A stretch of 64,000 nt of DNA, from contig PBOG01000195.1 of the NCBI GenBank assembly GCA_002724245.1, forward strand, positions 58,904 through 122,903, read 5' to 3'. Below the pieces are notes generated by a model. It was not told where the DNA came from. It did not search any database and worked only from the letters and a program-made list of their open reading frames with translations. Source of the stretch: Planctomycetaceae bacterium (GTDB lineage Bacteria > Planctomycetota > Planctomycetia > Pirellulales > Pirellulaceae). The first letter of the stretch is position 1; each line of letters begins with the position of its first letter. The position numbers were made by a program, and so were the translations under genes. Below, piece after piece: positions 20,855 to 30,472 of this stretch.

Positions 20855-22492
20855 CTAATCCAGGGCAACGAGTTTACCGGTGGCGGCGGACCGATAGCCA
20901 GCCAATAAAGCTGCTGTCGCGTGGCTTGCCAGTTCCGCCGGTACATCGCTGGCGCGACCAGCCTGCACGCAATCCAGGAAGTGTGTAAAGTCATCTTTTG
21001 CCGGTGCGGCAGGCATTAACCATGCATGTTTGGGGGCAGGGACGTGTTCAGGTTTCTTGGGCCCGCCCCACATGCCCATTGGATCCTCAGGGTCGGTTTG
21101 CGGCGGTGACCAGGCTGGGGCATCTGACCAGACGGCCAGCCGCGGACGGTGTGCGTCGAACGTTTCCAGCGAACGCGTTCCAATCAGGGTGGTTTTGTCC
21201 AGCCCCGAATCACGATTGGACTGCCAGCCGCTGCGACCCGCCGAGAGAGTGGCGATCATGCCACCCTCCAGTTCCAGGATCATCTGACCAAAATCTTCCA
21301 TGTTGTTGTTCTGATGCTCTCGGAAAAAGAAATTTCCAGTTGTCGCACCAACCCGTTGGATTCGTTTTCCGGTGAGCCACAGCAGGGAAACAAGGCAGTA
21401 GACACCGACATTGGTCAGTTCACGTTTCGCTTCCATCAATTCGTAACGATCAGGGACAGCCGTTTCCTGTCGTACTTGCGGTTCCGCAGTTCCCGGAGTG
21501 CCTTTGGCAAAACAGAGGTCGGCGTGAAACGCGGTTAACTTTCCCAGCCGACCGGTTTCCAACGCGGTCCGCATGCGAGCGGCGGCTGCCGAACGTACCA
21601 GGCTCCACATTTGGGTTACGACGCGGGCTTGGGCCGCTGCTGCCATGATGGCTTGCGTGTGGGTTGCGGTTCCAGCCAGCGGTTTATCCAGGTAGACATG
21701 CTTGCCGGCTTTGAGTGCCTCAACGATGATCGGTCCGCGACGGATCGGTTCTGCGCAGATGCTAACGACATGGACGTCTTCGCGCCGCAGGGCCGCGTCC
21801 AGTGGTAGTACTGGAATCCCCAGTCGACGGGCCATTTGTTCATTGAGTTGGCGTCGGCGGGGCGAAATATCATCCTGATCGGTCATGCCGACTGCTCGGC
21901 AGCGGCCGCCTTGCAGCAGCGAGTCGGCGTAACCTGGCTGATGCGTGTGGTCACCAGAAACCAACAGCAAACCGTAGGGGGGGGCTAGCGGAATGGGAGC
22001 CTCTGCTACAGCTGACAAACTATGTGTTGGAGTCTGCGAGGACGGATTCGATTCGGCCATCCAGATTGTTCGTAATTGATCCAATAATTCGGTGGCCCGT
22101 GGGGCGAGTGGCGGTTGGTGATCCGCAGTGGCCAGATTGCCGTGCGTTGCCTCAGATTGCCAGGCGAGAGTGCCATGATTTCCCCAGAGGACAAGTTCCA
22201 CGATTCCCTGATTGGCGACTGGTGTGCCGATCGAGAGCAACGCGGACGTACCAGAAGTGAAGCTTGCGAGAATGCTGATTTGACCGTTTTCCACGCTGCC
22301 TATCACGATCACGTTTTGTACACGACTGTTAAACCAGCTTTCTGCCTGGTGCAGCAGCCAGGCAGCAGTGACCTGAAGTTCGCCGTGGTCGACGACCGTA
22401 TGCGCGATGACACGGAGCGCGACAGGTCTGCCGATTTGTCCGGTCTGGAGTCCGCGCGTTGTCGTCTGGACGACATCGGAGAGTGAAACCAT
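20855..22492 (-). CDS. Gfo/Idh/MocA-type oxidoreductase with unusual N-terminal extension
   Basis: C-terminal 2/3: VHVVSICAEPIRRGPIIVEALKAGKHVYLDKPLAGT (LDKPLA motif) and C-terminal substrate domain; ~170 extra residues N-terminal. Confidence 0.85.
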   Translation of the reverse strand: MVSLSDVVQTTTRGLQTGQIGRPVALRVIAHTVVDHGELQVTAAWLLHQAESWFNSRVQNVIVIGSVENGQISILASFTSGTSALLSIGTPVANQGIVELVLWGNHGTLAWQSEATHGNLATADHQPPLAPRATELLDQLRTIWMAESNPSSQTPTHSLSAVAEAPIPLAPPYGLLLVSGDHTHQPGYADSLLQGGRCRAVGMTDQDDISPRRRQLNEQMARRLGIPVLPLDAALRREDVHVVSICAEPIRRGPIIVEALKAGKHVYLDKPLAGTATHTQAIMAAAAQARVVTQMWSLVRSAAAARMRTALETGRLGKLTAFHADLCFAKGTPGTAEPQVRQETAVPDRYELMEAKRELTNVGVYCLVSLLWLTGKRIQRVGATTGNFFFREHQNNNMEDFGQMILELEGGMIATLSAGRSGWQSNRDSGLDKTTLIGTRSLETFDAHRPRLAVWSDAPAWSPPQTDPEDPMGMWGGPKKPEHVPAPKHAWLMPAAPAKDDFTHFLDCVQAGRASDVPAELASHATAALLAGYRSAATGKLVALD

Positions 22493-22635
22493 GGTCGATA
22501 TCCGAAAGAGGCAATGTCCATAGACAGAAGCGCGTGCCGACAGGACGGAGGCACGTCACCCACGAACAGAGTTATCGCCGGCCAGCGCGGTCAATTCAAG
22601 CGGCAGTGAAATTTCCAGCCAGTCACCTGGTCATG

Positions 22636-23034
22636 TTATGGGCCGTCCGTGCCAAATCGATCGGGTAACAGGAGACGCAGTGAGACCTCTCGTGTCTCAG
22701 GGACAGGCTCTTCTTGCACGAGCAGGATTGGCAGATCTGCGCAAAATTCGGCCAACACCTGACGGCAGGCGCCACAGGGAGTCACGCCAGTACGACTGGC
22801 GATGGCCAGTGCTTGAAAATCCCGGTACCCCTCCACGACAGCGTTTCCCACTGCCACCCGTTCGGCGCACTGGGTCAGACCGAGTGAGCGGTTTTCCACA
22901 TTGCAGCCACGCACAAAGCGGCCCTCTGCCGTGAGTAACGCAGCGCCGACGGTGAAGTCTGAATACGTTGCGTAGGCCCGAGCACGCGCCTCTTGTGCGG
23001 CCAGAATCAATTGCTGACGAGTTGCATCATCCAT
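22636..23034 (-). CDS. cdd: Cytidine deaminase
   Basis: GCNVENRSLGLTQCAERVAVGNAV and GVTPCGACRQVLAEFC zinc-binding motifs. Confidence 0.96.
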   Translation of the reverse strand: MDDATRQQLILAAQEARARAYATYSDFTVGAALLTAEGRFVRGCNVENRSLGLTQCAERVAVGNAVVEGYRDFQALAIASRTGVTPCGACRQVLAEFCADLPILLVQEEPVPETREVSLRLLLPDRFGTDGP

Positions 23035-23080
23035 CGGTTCAGATCACGGGAGTGCCGACTTTTATGGTGCGGTAGTTCTG

Positions 23081-23114
23081 GTGCGTAGCGTTGTGGTGCG
23101 TAGCGTTGTGGTGC
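23081..23114. repeat. Short tandem repeat, unit GTGCGTAGCGTTGTG (15 bp), about 2.3 copies
   Basis: Exact copies 23081-23095 and 23096-23110 plus GTGC. Confidence 0.9.
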
Positions 23115-23215
23115 AGATGGTCGGTGCCTCGTGGCCGCACCGCGGAGAGAAGTCACCCTGGGCCAGCGGAACGGCGTCTGCGAGACTGATCCGGTTGTCG
23201 AACGCGGATAGCCAA

Positions 23216-24883
23216 CTACTCAAGGAACTCCAGATCAGCATCCGGGCGTACTGACTTGTACCAGCGTTTCCAGGCAGTTTGGGCTTGTTTTTTCTGGACT
23301 TCACTGGGTGTATCGGGCATCCCCACGCCGGCGAATCTGCGACTCACCAGACGTAGACCGTCGCGGGCGGCCAGGACGACGCGCAGGTCCGGGTCACTGA
23401 GTGCGTAGATCAGCGCGGGAACTTCTGACAACCCTCCCCCGCGCGCCACTCCGCGGACGGCAAAAATCCTTTTCTCGTAGGACGGATCGGCAAATAACTT
23501 GGCCAACCGATTGAGCTGCCGTTTACGTTCGGATTCGACTTCGCTGAACTTGACATCGCGGGGAATCTCATCGAGTTTGGCCGTCTCTTTGATTCGCAGT
23601 AACGCCGTTTCCAGGTCGACCACCGCTTTCACCTTGATTACGGCGCCATCTTCATCGACTTGGAGATTCGAGAGATCAGCAGGCAAACCGCGACCCCCTC
23701 GAAGCTTGCCACCTTGGAGTGTCTTGACGAGATCTCGAGTGGCGCGGAGCAGGAACAGAATCGAGAAAGCCGTATCGACTTCGGTACCCTGGTTCGCTTC
23801 TTCGTCCCCTCCGAGTGACCAGCCTCCCCCATCTTTTTCGTTACGTTGGAGAAACTCAACTCCCTGGTTATACCAGTTCGGCTCATCTTCAAAGTCGCGG
23901 GTGGCAAACTCGCGCAAGGCCTGGTGCCGTTCCATACCGTACAGGTAGTAGGACTGCCAGTGGTTTGTCTCTGTTTGACAACGCTGGCGGAAGAAATTTT
24001 CACCGTCCTGGATCGAGCGGCGCAAGACACCCATTTCAATCGAGTGGGAACTCGCCGCAGTCTTCTTGGTTTCTTTCGCTGCTTCAACTTTCTTGAGCGG
24101 CCCCTTCTTCTTTTTCGGATCGGGCCGACGCGTGACATGGTCTTCGATTCCCAGTACCTGGGCCGACATGTAGATGCTGCCCATCGCACCAACCACCATC
24201 GAAGGCGTGATCCGTCCGGCATTTTGACCGGGTGGATCGTCCTGACTCTGGGCCACGCGATTGTAGCCACCAGGGTCTTTACCGAGATACGACCAGGCAC
24301 CACTGACATCCTGCGTACGCATCAGCCATTTGCACGCTCTCTCCAGCGAACTGCGATTGACGGAAAACAGGTTGCCATCCTTGCCCACATTGTGTGCCGT
24401 CCAGGAGGCAAGTACGCCATACTGAGTACAAGAGGTATCCCCGATATTGCGGTTGGAATAACTCCAGGAGCCGTCGCTGCGTTGCTTGTTGCCGAGTTCC
24501 CTGAGCATGGACTGAATGGTCTGGCGGTGTTGTCGCGGGTCCAGTTCACACAACAAGAGGATGGCAATCGATAATTCGTAGACTGCCTTATGATCTTCGG
24601 TTTGGATTTCTTTGCAGCCCTTTGCGGCGTCTTGTACAAACGCACTGGATTTGTATTTCGTACCGTACTTCTTGTCTGCCTTGATCATGGCCAATGCCAA
24701 TAAGGCTTTGTGCCCCGGCCGTTTCTCCGCGGCTTTTTCCAGGAGCCCGATGCCCGACAGCACCATTTTCTTGACCACCGGACTCATTGGTGTGTGCGCC
24801 TTGACGTCACCCGGCAGTAGCCATGCCAGGCACCAGAGGATGGCGGTGGTAGCGAGCCAGTGGGGGCGCAGGATCTTGTTCAT
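23216..24883 (-). CDS. Exported prenyltransferase/squalene-cyclase-like alpha-barrel protein with C-terminal HEAT-like segment
   Basis: LGNKQRSDGSWSYSNRNIGDTSCTQYGVLASWTA, DVSGAWSYLGKDPG, DGGGWSLGGDEEANQGTEVDTAFSILFLLRATR (QW-like repeats); start at MNKILRPHW (signal peptide). Confidence 0.8.
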   Translation of the reverse strand: MNKILRPHWLATTAILWCLAWLLPGDVKAHTPMSPVVKKMVLSGIGLLEKAAEKRPGHKALLALAMIKADKKYGTKYKSSAFVQDAAKGCKEIQTEDHKAVYELSIAILLLCELDPRQHRQTIQSMLRELGNKQRSDGSWSYSNRNIGDTSCTQYGVLASWTAHNVGKDGNLFSVNRSSLERACKWLMRTQDVSGAWSYLGKDPGGYNRVAQSQDDPPGQNAGRITPSMVVGAMGSIYMSAQVLGIEDHVTRRPDPKKKKGPLKKVEAAKETKKTAASSHSIEMGVLRRSIQDGENFFRQRCQTETNHWQSYYLYGMERHQALREFATRDFEDEPNWYNQGVEFLQRNEKDGGGWSLGGDEEANQGTEVDTAFSILFLLRATRDLVKTLQGGKLRGGRGLPADLSNLQVDEDGAVIKVKAVVDLETALLRIKETAKLDEIPRDVKFSEVESERKRQLNRLAKLFADPSYEKRIFAVRGVARGGGLSEVPALIYALSDPDLRVVLAARDGLRLVSRRFAGVGMPDTPSEVQKKQAQTAWKRWYKSVRPDADLEFLE

Positions 24884-25207
24884 GGGTGCCTTCTCCAGGC
24901 CATCTTCTACAGCAGACGGGGTTTCCGATACGGTGCGCGGAGCCAACCTGCACTGACTACTCGATCCTACCGCTGAGAGGAACCCCTGTCAATTCTGCCT
25001 GATTTGACGGAAGTCGTGTGTTGACAAGCCTTTGCTGTTGTTGCGGCGGTTTATTTGGAGCGCGGTTACTGGCCTCGTGCCTGTCACTTGTACTCCGCTG
25101 GATTTCTTTTAGGTTTGAAGTAATGACTGACCTGTTCAACCGGATGACTACTGCGCGGGGGAGGCGGTTCTGTTGTCACCGAGGATGCTATTGCAGTACA
25201 AAACCCC

Positions 25208-26437
25208 ATGAACGAGCCTGACGGAGCAATATCGGAGAGTACGACTCCACTCCCTTTTGCGGAGTTGTCGTTCGGCTCACAGCAACGGGCCACGTTGATG
25301 CTGGTGACCGGCTGCTATCGGTCGGGGACCACACTGTTGGAGAAGCTGTTACATAGTCACCCGGCGATCTGCATCGGGTCTCAGCCCTTTCCAGTCAGCT
25401 ACTTTTTCGCCAAGCAGGCTTTCCTGGATCATCGAGGTTTGCGACGTCGCTACCCGCTAGGGCACTTGTTTTGCGATGCCGCGTACACTGCTGCGGAGCT
25501 GGATGCGTTTCTGGAAAGTCTGCAGATTCGCCAGTCGGACATTGATGCGATTTTTCAGCGGCTGTCGGGTTACCGGCTCGGGCACTGGACACCCGAGGTA
25601 CTGTCATTTCATCAGGAACTGTCGCCAGGCCTGTTCCCCGCATTTTATCGAGAGCTGCACGAACGGCTGGCGTCATTACTGGACGGGGAGCGAGCGCTTT
25701 ACTGTGGCAGCAAGGAAGTCCTCTGTGAAGAGTTTATTCCCTTTGTGTTAGCGCGCGGTGGTAAAGCCGTCGTGAGCGTTCGCGATCCCCGAGACATGAT
25801 CGCCTCACTGGATTATGGATCTCGTGATAACCAGACGGGTGACCATCGGCCCCTGCTATTCAGTTTGCGGGCCTGGCGGAAAAGCGTAGCGTTGCTACTT
25901 GCCTGTCAGCATGTCCCCAACTTTTCCTGGGTGCGTTATGAAGACGTGGCACGGGATCCTCAGCGCGCGCTGAATCGCTTGCGGTGTCGCTGGGAAGTGC
26001 CTGACGCGGACTACCCATTGGCTGATTCCATTATGAGCCAGGACGGGGAATGTTGGAGCGGGAATTCGTCGTTTGCAGATGCGGTTGGCGTGACGACCGC
26101 TTCGGTAGGCCGGTTCCATCAGGTGCTACCCACAGAGACACTCAAGTACATCGAAGCCTGCTGCGGACCTGAGATGCGGTTGCTCGGATACGAATTGACA
26201 TCAGCGAAGCCTCCAAGCCGGCATGATCTGGAAACTTATCGAGAGCCGTTTGCCAATCTGCATGGCAAGTTTCCCCACGATTACAGTACCTCGCCCGCAC
26301 GAATTGATCAGGAATGGGCGCGTTTGCAACTCCTACAGCAGGACCAGTCCGCAATGTCCGAACATGATTTGCGGTATTGGTTTGTTGATCCTCGCGCCTA
26401 TCAATCCTTGCGGAATGTCGTCAACAAACCGGAATAG
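25208..26437 (+). CDS. Sulfotransferase-family protein
   Basis: LVTGCYRSGTTLLEKLLHSHP (PAPS 5'-loop) and VVSVRDPRDMIASL (3'-phosphate motif). Confidence 0.9.
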   Translation: MNEPDGAISESTTPLPFAELSFGSQQRATLMLVTGCYRSGTTLLEKLLHSHPAICIGSQPFPVSYFFAKQAFLDHRGLRRRYPLGHLFCDAAYTAAELDAFLESLQIRQSDIDAIFQRLSGYRLGHWTPEVLSFHQELSPGLFPAFYRELHERLASLLDGERALYCGSKEVLCEEFIPFVLARGGKAVVSVRDPRDMIASLDYGSRDNQTGDHRPLLFSLRAWRKSVALLLACQHVPNFSWVRYEDVARDPQRALNRLRCRWEVPDADYPLADSIMSQDGECWSGNSSFADAVGVTTASVGRFHQVLPTETLKYIEACCGPEMRLLGYELTSAKPPSRHDLETYREPFANLHGKFPHDYSTSPARIDQEWARLQLLQQDQSAMSEHDLRYWFVDPRAYQSLRNVVNKPE

Positions 26438-26662
26438 ACTGGAAAAAGTCCGATACCGGTGCGGACTGGTTTTCTGTTAAGTTTGTTCTCAATTGCTCCC
26501 TCTTACCTCTGTAGGAGGGGCCGGTGGAGTCCAATGATGGAACCGGGCCATCCGCTGGATGGTGGGGATGGAGAGTGTTTCACCAGTGACAGGTTGGATT
26601 TATTCTTCCCAGGTGGTACGGACACAAAAGCGACCTGGCTTCAAAGGCGTACGACAACCAGC

Positions 26663-27616
26663 ATGTGTGATTATTCAATTGTCATTCCCTGTTATCGCAG
26701 CGGTGCCTGGTTGTCAGAACTGATCCAGCGGGTTGAGCGGGCGTTGGCTAACGTACCTGGGTGTTTTGAAGTTCTGCTGGTGAATGACGCTTCACCGGAC
26801 GACACCTGGCAGGTGATTGAGTCATTGGCGGGCCAGTATGGATTTGTCCACGGACTCGACATGATGTTCAACACGGGGCAGTTTCGCGCGACTCTGTGCG
26901 GCATGGAACATGCGGTGGGAAATCAAATTGTTCTCATGGACGATGACCTGCAGCACCCGCCGGAAGCCATTCCCGACTTGATTGCCGCGCTCGACGCACA
27001 TCCAGAATGGGATTGCGTGATGGCGCGTTTTAAATCGCCACGCCATGGACTGCTGCGGCGCGTGGGCAGTCGAGTGGCCGCCGAATTGTTTTGTTATCTC
27101 TACGGACGTCCGCGAGAAATTGCGCCGAGCAGCTTTCGAATTCTGCGTCGTCCGTTGGTCGAGACCATTTGTCGACACGGTACCGTAAACCCTCTGATTG
27201 GACCTTTGATTTTTCGATCGACTCGTCGTTTGGGTAACATCGATGTGGAGCACCAGTCGCGTCCGCAGGGACGCAGTGGCTACTCGATTTCTCGATTGAC
27301 ACGGATTGTCTGGCAAAGCATTTTTTCGACCTCGACATTACCACTTCGGCTGGCGAGCGGGCTCGGATTCTGCTCGGCTGTGGGCAGTTTCGTATTGGGT
27401 GTTGTCTACTTTTTGCGCTGGTGGTTTGGAGTCATTTCCGAGCCGGGTTTTATCACCACCGTGTTGTTGATCATCTTTTTTGGAGGGCTCACGCTGGCAT
27501 CGGTGGGCCTGCTGGGTGAATACCTGGTGCACATTATGGAAGAGGTGCGCCGACCTGTGCGTTACGCGATTCGAGAGCGGACGCCTGTGGGAAGTAGAGA
27601 CGGTGTGGACGCTTGA
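26663..27616 (+). CDS. Glycosyltransferase family 2, membrane-anchored (GtrB/DPM1-like)
   Basis: MCDYSIVIPCYRSGAWLSELIQRVERAL...EVLLVNDASPDDTW...VLMDDDLQHPPEAIPDLI; two C-terminal TM helices. Confidence 0.94.
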   Translation: MCDYSIVIPCYRSGAWLSELIQRVERALANVPGCFEVLLVNDASPDDTWQVIESLAGQYGFVHGLDMMFNTGQFRATLCGMEHAVGNQIVLMDDDLQHPPEAIPDLIAALDAHPEWDCVMARFKSPRHGLLRRVGSRVAAELFCYLYGRPREIAPSSFRILRRPLVETICRHGTVNPLIGPLIFRSTRRLGNIDVEHQSRPQGRSGYSISRLTRIVWQSIFSTSTLPLRLASGLGFCSAVGSFVLGVVYFLRWWFGVISEPGFITTVLLIIFFGGLTLASVGLLGEYLVHIMEEVRRPVRYAIRERTPVGSRDGVDA

Positions 27617-27802
27617 ACGATTGGCGAATCGTCCGTGACGGTCCCGCAGCATTCGCGCCACCAAAGAGCAGCGCCCCCAGAGAGTCTTGTGCGTTCCTTC
27701 GTTGGATCCCACGAATAACCGCGCGCGATGTCGCAGTTCCGTCGCAGTGCAGATCAGGGATTGCAATCAGATGCTGAGCGGGCCACTGGGGCACCAGTCC
27801 AG

Positions 27803-29206
27803 CTAGATCATCAATGAAGTCAAGGGTTTACCTTCACTTAGACGCATGGGGCGATCGTTCTGATCTAGGATCTCATGTTCCGGATCCAAGCCCAGCAGAT
27901 GGTAAATCGTTGCGGTCAGGTCGGCCGGGGAGACTGGGTCGCTCTCCGGATAGGCACCGATTTTGTCTGAGCTGCCGTAGACTTGTCCGCCGCGAATGCC
28001 GCCGCCAAACAGGAGCACTGAGAAGCAGTGTGGCCAGTGTTCACGGCCCTGCGTTTTGAGGGTAATACGGGGGGTGCGGCCGAACTCGCCGGCCACGACG
28101 ACCAGCGTTTCTTCCAGCTGTCCTCGGTTTTCCAGATCGGTGATCAACGCTTCCAAGGCCTGATCAAAAGGCGGTATGAGGTCGTCGGCAAGCGCTTCGC
28201 AATTATCCCAGTGGCTATCCCAGGCATACCCTTTTTTGCCTTGTGTCCGCAGCCAGGTTGCTTGCGCCAGGCGAGTTCCGGCGTCGATCATCCGTCGAGA
28301 CAGCAGGACAGATTGGCCAAACAAATTGCGCCCGTACCTTTCCCGTTCAGCGGCATCAGCGGTGGACAAGTCAACCGCCTGCCGTACGGCTTCGCTGCTG
28401 ACGACATCGAGCGCCCGGCTTTGGTTTTGTGTGAGGCTGCGCGCCAGGGAGTTGTTTTCCAGGAATGTGACCTGATTGTTGACTTGCTCGATCAATCGCG
28501 TGCGACGTCGCAGGACGTCCGTTGGACGATTTGCCACCAAGGGTAGATGGTCGAGCTTGAAATTGTCATCGTTGGGATTGCCGCCGGTTTGTAGTGGGTC
28601 GTATTTGCCGCCCAGGCGACCGCCTGATTGACCAGCGCGTCTGCCGCTACCGGCGTCGAGGCGGCGCGGAGCCAACACAAAAGGAACCATCGGGCCGGGA
28701 CCCGGGTCAACCTTGGACAAGGCGGCGCCGAGGTGTGGATGGTCGGTGCGGTTGCCGAAGTTGGCATCGCCTTCGCTGCCATCGTAGTCGTAGCCCGTGA
28801 ACATAATGTAGCCACCACCCGCATGACCGCTCCACTTGTGTGTCATCGATCGGATTACCGTGGCGCGATCCATCAGCCTGGCCGATCGCGGCAGGTGTTC
28901 GGTGATCCGTTGGCCCGGTAAGGAGGTGCCAATCGTTTGAAAATCACCACGGACGTCAGAGGGCGCATGGGGCTTGGGATCGAAGGTGTCGTGGTGGGAC
29001 ATGCCACCGGAGAGAAACAGGACGATACAGTTCTTGGCTTTGCCAAAACTGGCAGGTTTCGATGCGTTTGAGGCTTTGGCCGAAGTGGGTCTGGACAGCA
29101 GGCCAGGGAGGCTCAAGCCAGACAGTCCCAGACCTCCAATACGCAGCATCTCACGTCGGGCGAGCTCTTCACCGGGCTTGGCCGCGGGGCCATACAGGTT
29201 CAACAT
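27803..29206 (-). CDS. DUF1501-family protein
   Basis: ARREMLRIGGLGLSGLSLPGLL...AKNCIVLFLSGGMSHHDTFDPKPHAP...VVVAGEFGRTPRI; classic DUF1501. Confidence 0.95.
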   Translation of the reverse strand: MLNLYGPAAKPGEELARREMLRIGGLGLSGLSLPGLLSRPTSAKASNASKPASFGKAKNCIVLFLSGGMSHHDTFDPKPHAPSDVRGDFQTIGTSLPGQRITEHLPRSARLMDRATVIRSMTHKWSGHAGGGYIMFTGYDYDGSEGDANFGNRTDHPHLGAALSKVDPGPGPMVPFVLAPRRLDAGSGRRAGQSGGRLGGKYDPLQTGGNPNDDNFKLDHLPLVANRPTDVLRRRTRLIEQVNNQVTFLENNSLARSLTQNQSRALDVVSSEAVRQAVDLSTADAAERERYGRNLFGQSVLLSRRMIDAGTRLAQATWLRTQGKKGYAWDSHWDNCEALADDLIPPFDQALEALITDLENRGQLEETLVVVAGEFGRTPRITLKTQGREHWPHCFSVLLFGGGIRGGQVYGSSDKIGAYPESDPVSPADLTATIYHLLGLDPEHEILDQNDRPMRLSEGKPLTSLMI

Positions 29207-29516
29207 CTTGCTTTCCTTGCGAAACCGTTTTCAGTGCCAGAACGGGGGACGTTTCGTGCAGCCAAACAGGCCGGATTCTGGGCCAAGTGACGTATTCACA
29301 CAATACATGAAACCGGACCCGCGCTCAAGACGCATCAATATTTACTGATATAACGGGTGGGCTGTTGGTCGCCGAGGGCGGCTGTCGTTATCATCGGCAC
29401 ATCCGGTGTGGTCTCTGCATCGAGTCGCGAAACGGCGGTATTGGGTAGTTTTTCACGGGCAAACGGCCGCAGTCCCACCTGCCCGATCACGCGTCTGGGG
29501 ACGAAAAGTGGCTGCC

Positions 29517-30314
29517 ATGCAGATCGTCTGGCTCACCGACATCCATCTGAATGGCGTTACTGATGAGGTAACCGACGATCTGCTGACAGCGGTTGCTGCG
29601 CACCGTCCGGCGGGTGTGCTGATCGGGGGCGACATTGCGGAGGCGCCTGATGTACGTGAGTATCTGTTACGAATTGCCGCCGGCTTGGATTGTCCTGTCT
29701 ATTTTGTCCTGGGAAACCACGATTACTATTTCGGATCGGTCCAACATGTCCGCCAAGAGGTCAGTCGGTTATGTCAGTGTCATCCACAGCTAACGTATTT
29801 GACGGATGCGCAGCCAGTGCAGTTGTCAGAGTGTAGCGCTTTGGTCGGCCACGACGGTTGGGCCGATGGTCGGTGCGGTGATTACCACAATTCGCGCGTT
29901 GTCATGAGCGATCACCGGTTGATTACAGAACTTGCGGGTACAGAAGCGGAGACTCGTTTGTCCTTATTGCAGAAATTAGCGGGAGAGGCTGCAGACCATA
30001 TCCGCCGAGTACTGCCGCAGGCTCTAACGCGTGCACAAGAGGTTCTCTTGTTGACCCATGTGCCGCCCTTCCGCGAAGCCTGCTGGCACGAAGGGAATAT
30101 TGCGGATGACCAGTGGGCGCCCCATTTCAGCAGCCAGGTGATGGGTGAGACGATTGTTGACATTATGCGTTCACGACCGACGCAACGGTTGACAGTGCTG
30201 TGCGGACATACACATAGTTCCGGAGAGTTTGTGCCCATTCCCAACGTCCGGGTTGTCACCGGGGCAGCCGAGTACGGTTGCCCCGGCATTTGTCGTGTCC
30301 TGACAGTCTCTTGA
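29517..30314 (+). CDS. Metallophosphoesterase
   Basis: MQIVWLTDIHLNG...VLIGGDIAEAP...YFVLGNHDYYFGS...LLTHVPP...VLCGHTHSSGEF; calcineurin-like motifs. Confidence 0.95.
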   Translation: MQIVWLTDIHLNGVTDEVTDDLLTAVAAHRPAGVLIGGDIAEAPDVREYLLRIAAGLDCPVYFVLGNHDYYFGSVQHVRQEVSRLCQCHPQLTYLTDAQPVQLSECSALVGHDGWADGRCGDYHNSRVVMSDHRLITELAGTEAETRLSLLQKLAGEAADHIRRVLPQALTRAQEVLLLTHVPPFREACWHEGNIADDQWAPHFSSQVMGETIVDIMRSRPTQRLTVLCGHTHSSGEFVPIPNVRVVTGAAEYGCPGICRVLTVS

Positions 30315-30472
30315 GCGGGTTTCACCGCGGGTGCTGCGTCGGCGGCCTCTGGTACGCGCAGGCGGTTTCGGCTGTTAGGATAACAGGCCAATTATGTTTG
30401 CTGCAGCAGATTGTTCGTTTGCGCACTTTGCCCTTTATCTTCGGCCCTTTTTCTTCGTCGGGAGTTGCTACT

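Noticed and set aside
24846-24956. Plus-strand ORFs over the cyclase-like gene (e.g. 23846-24574, 242 aa)
   Set aside because: Antisense shadow of a well-supported gene.
27614-27632. ACGATT-GGCG-AATCGT hairpin after the GT2 stop
   Set aside because: Only 6 bp, AT-containing and without T-tract; too weak to call a terminator.
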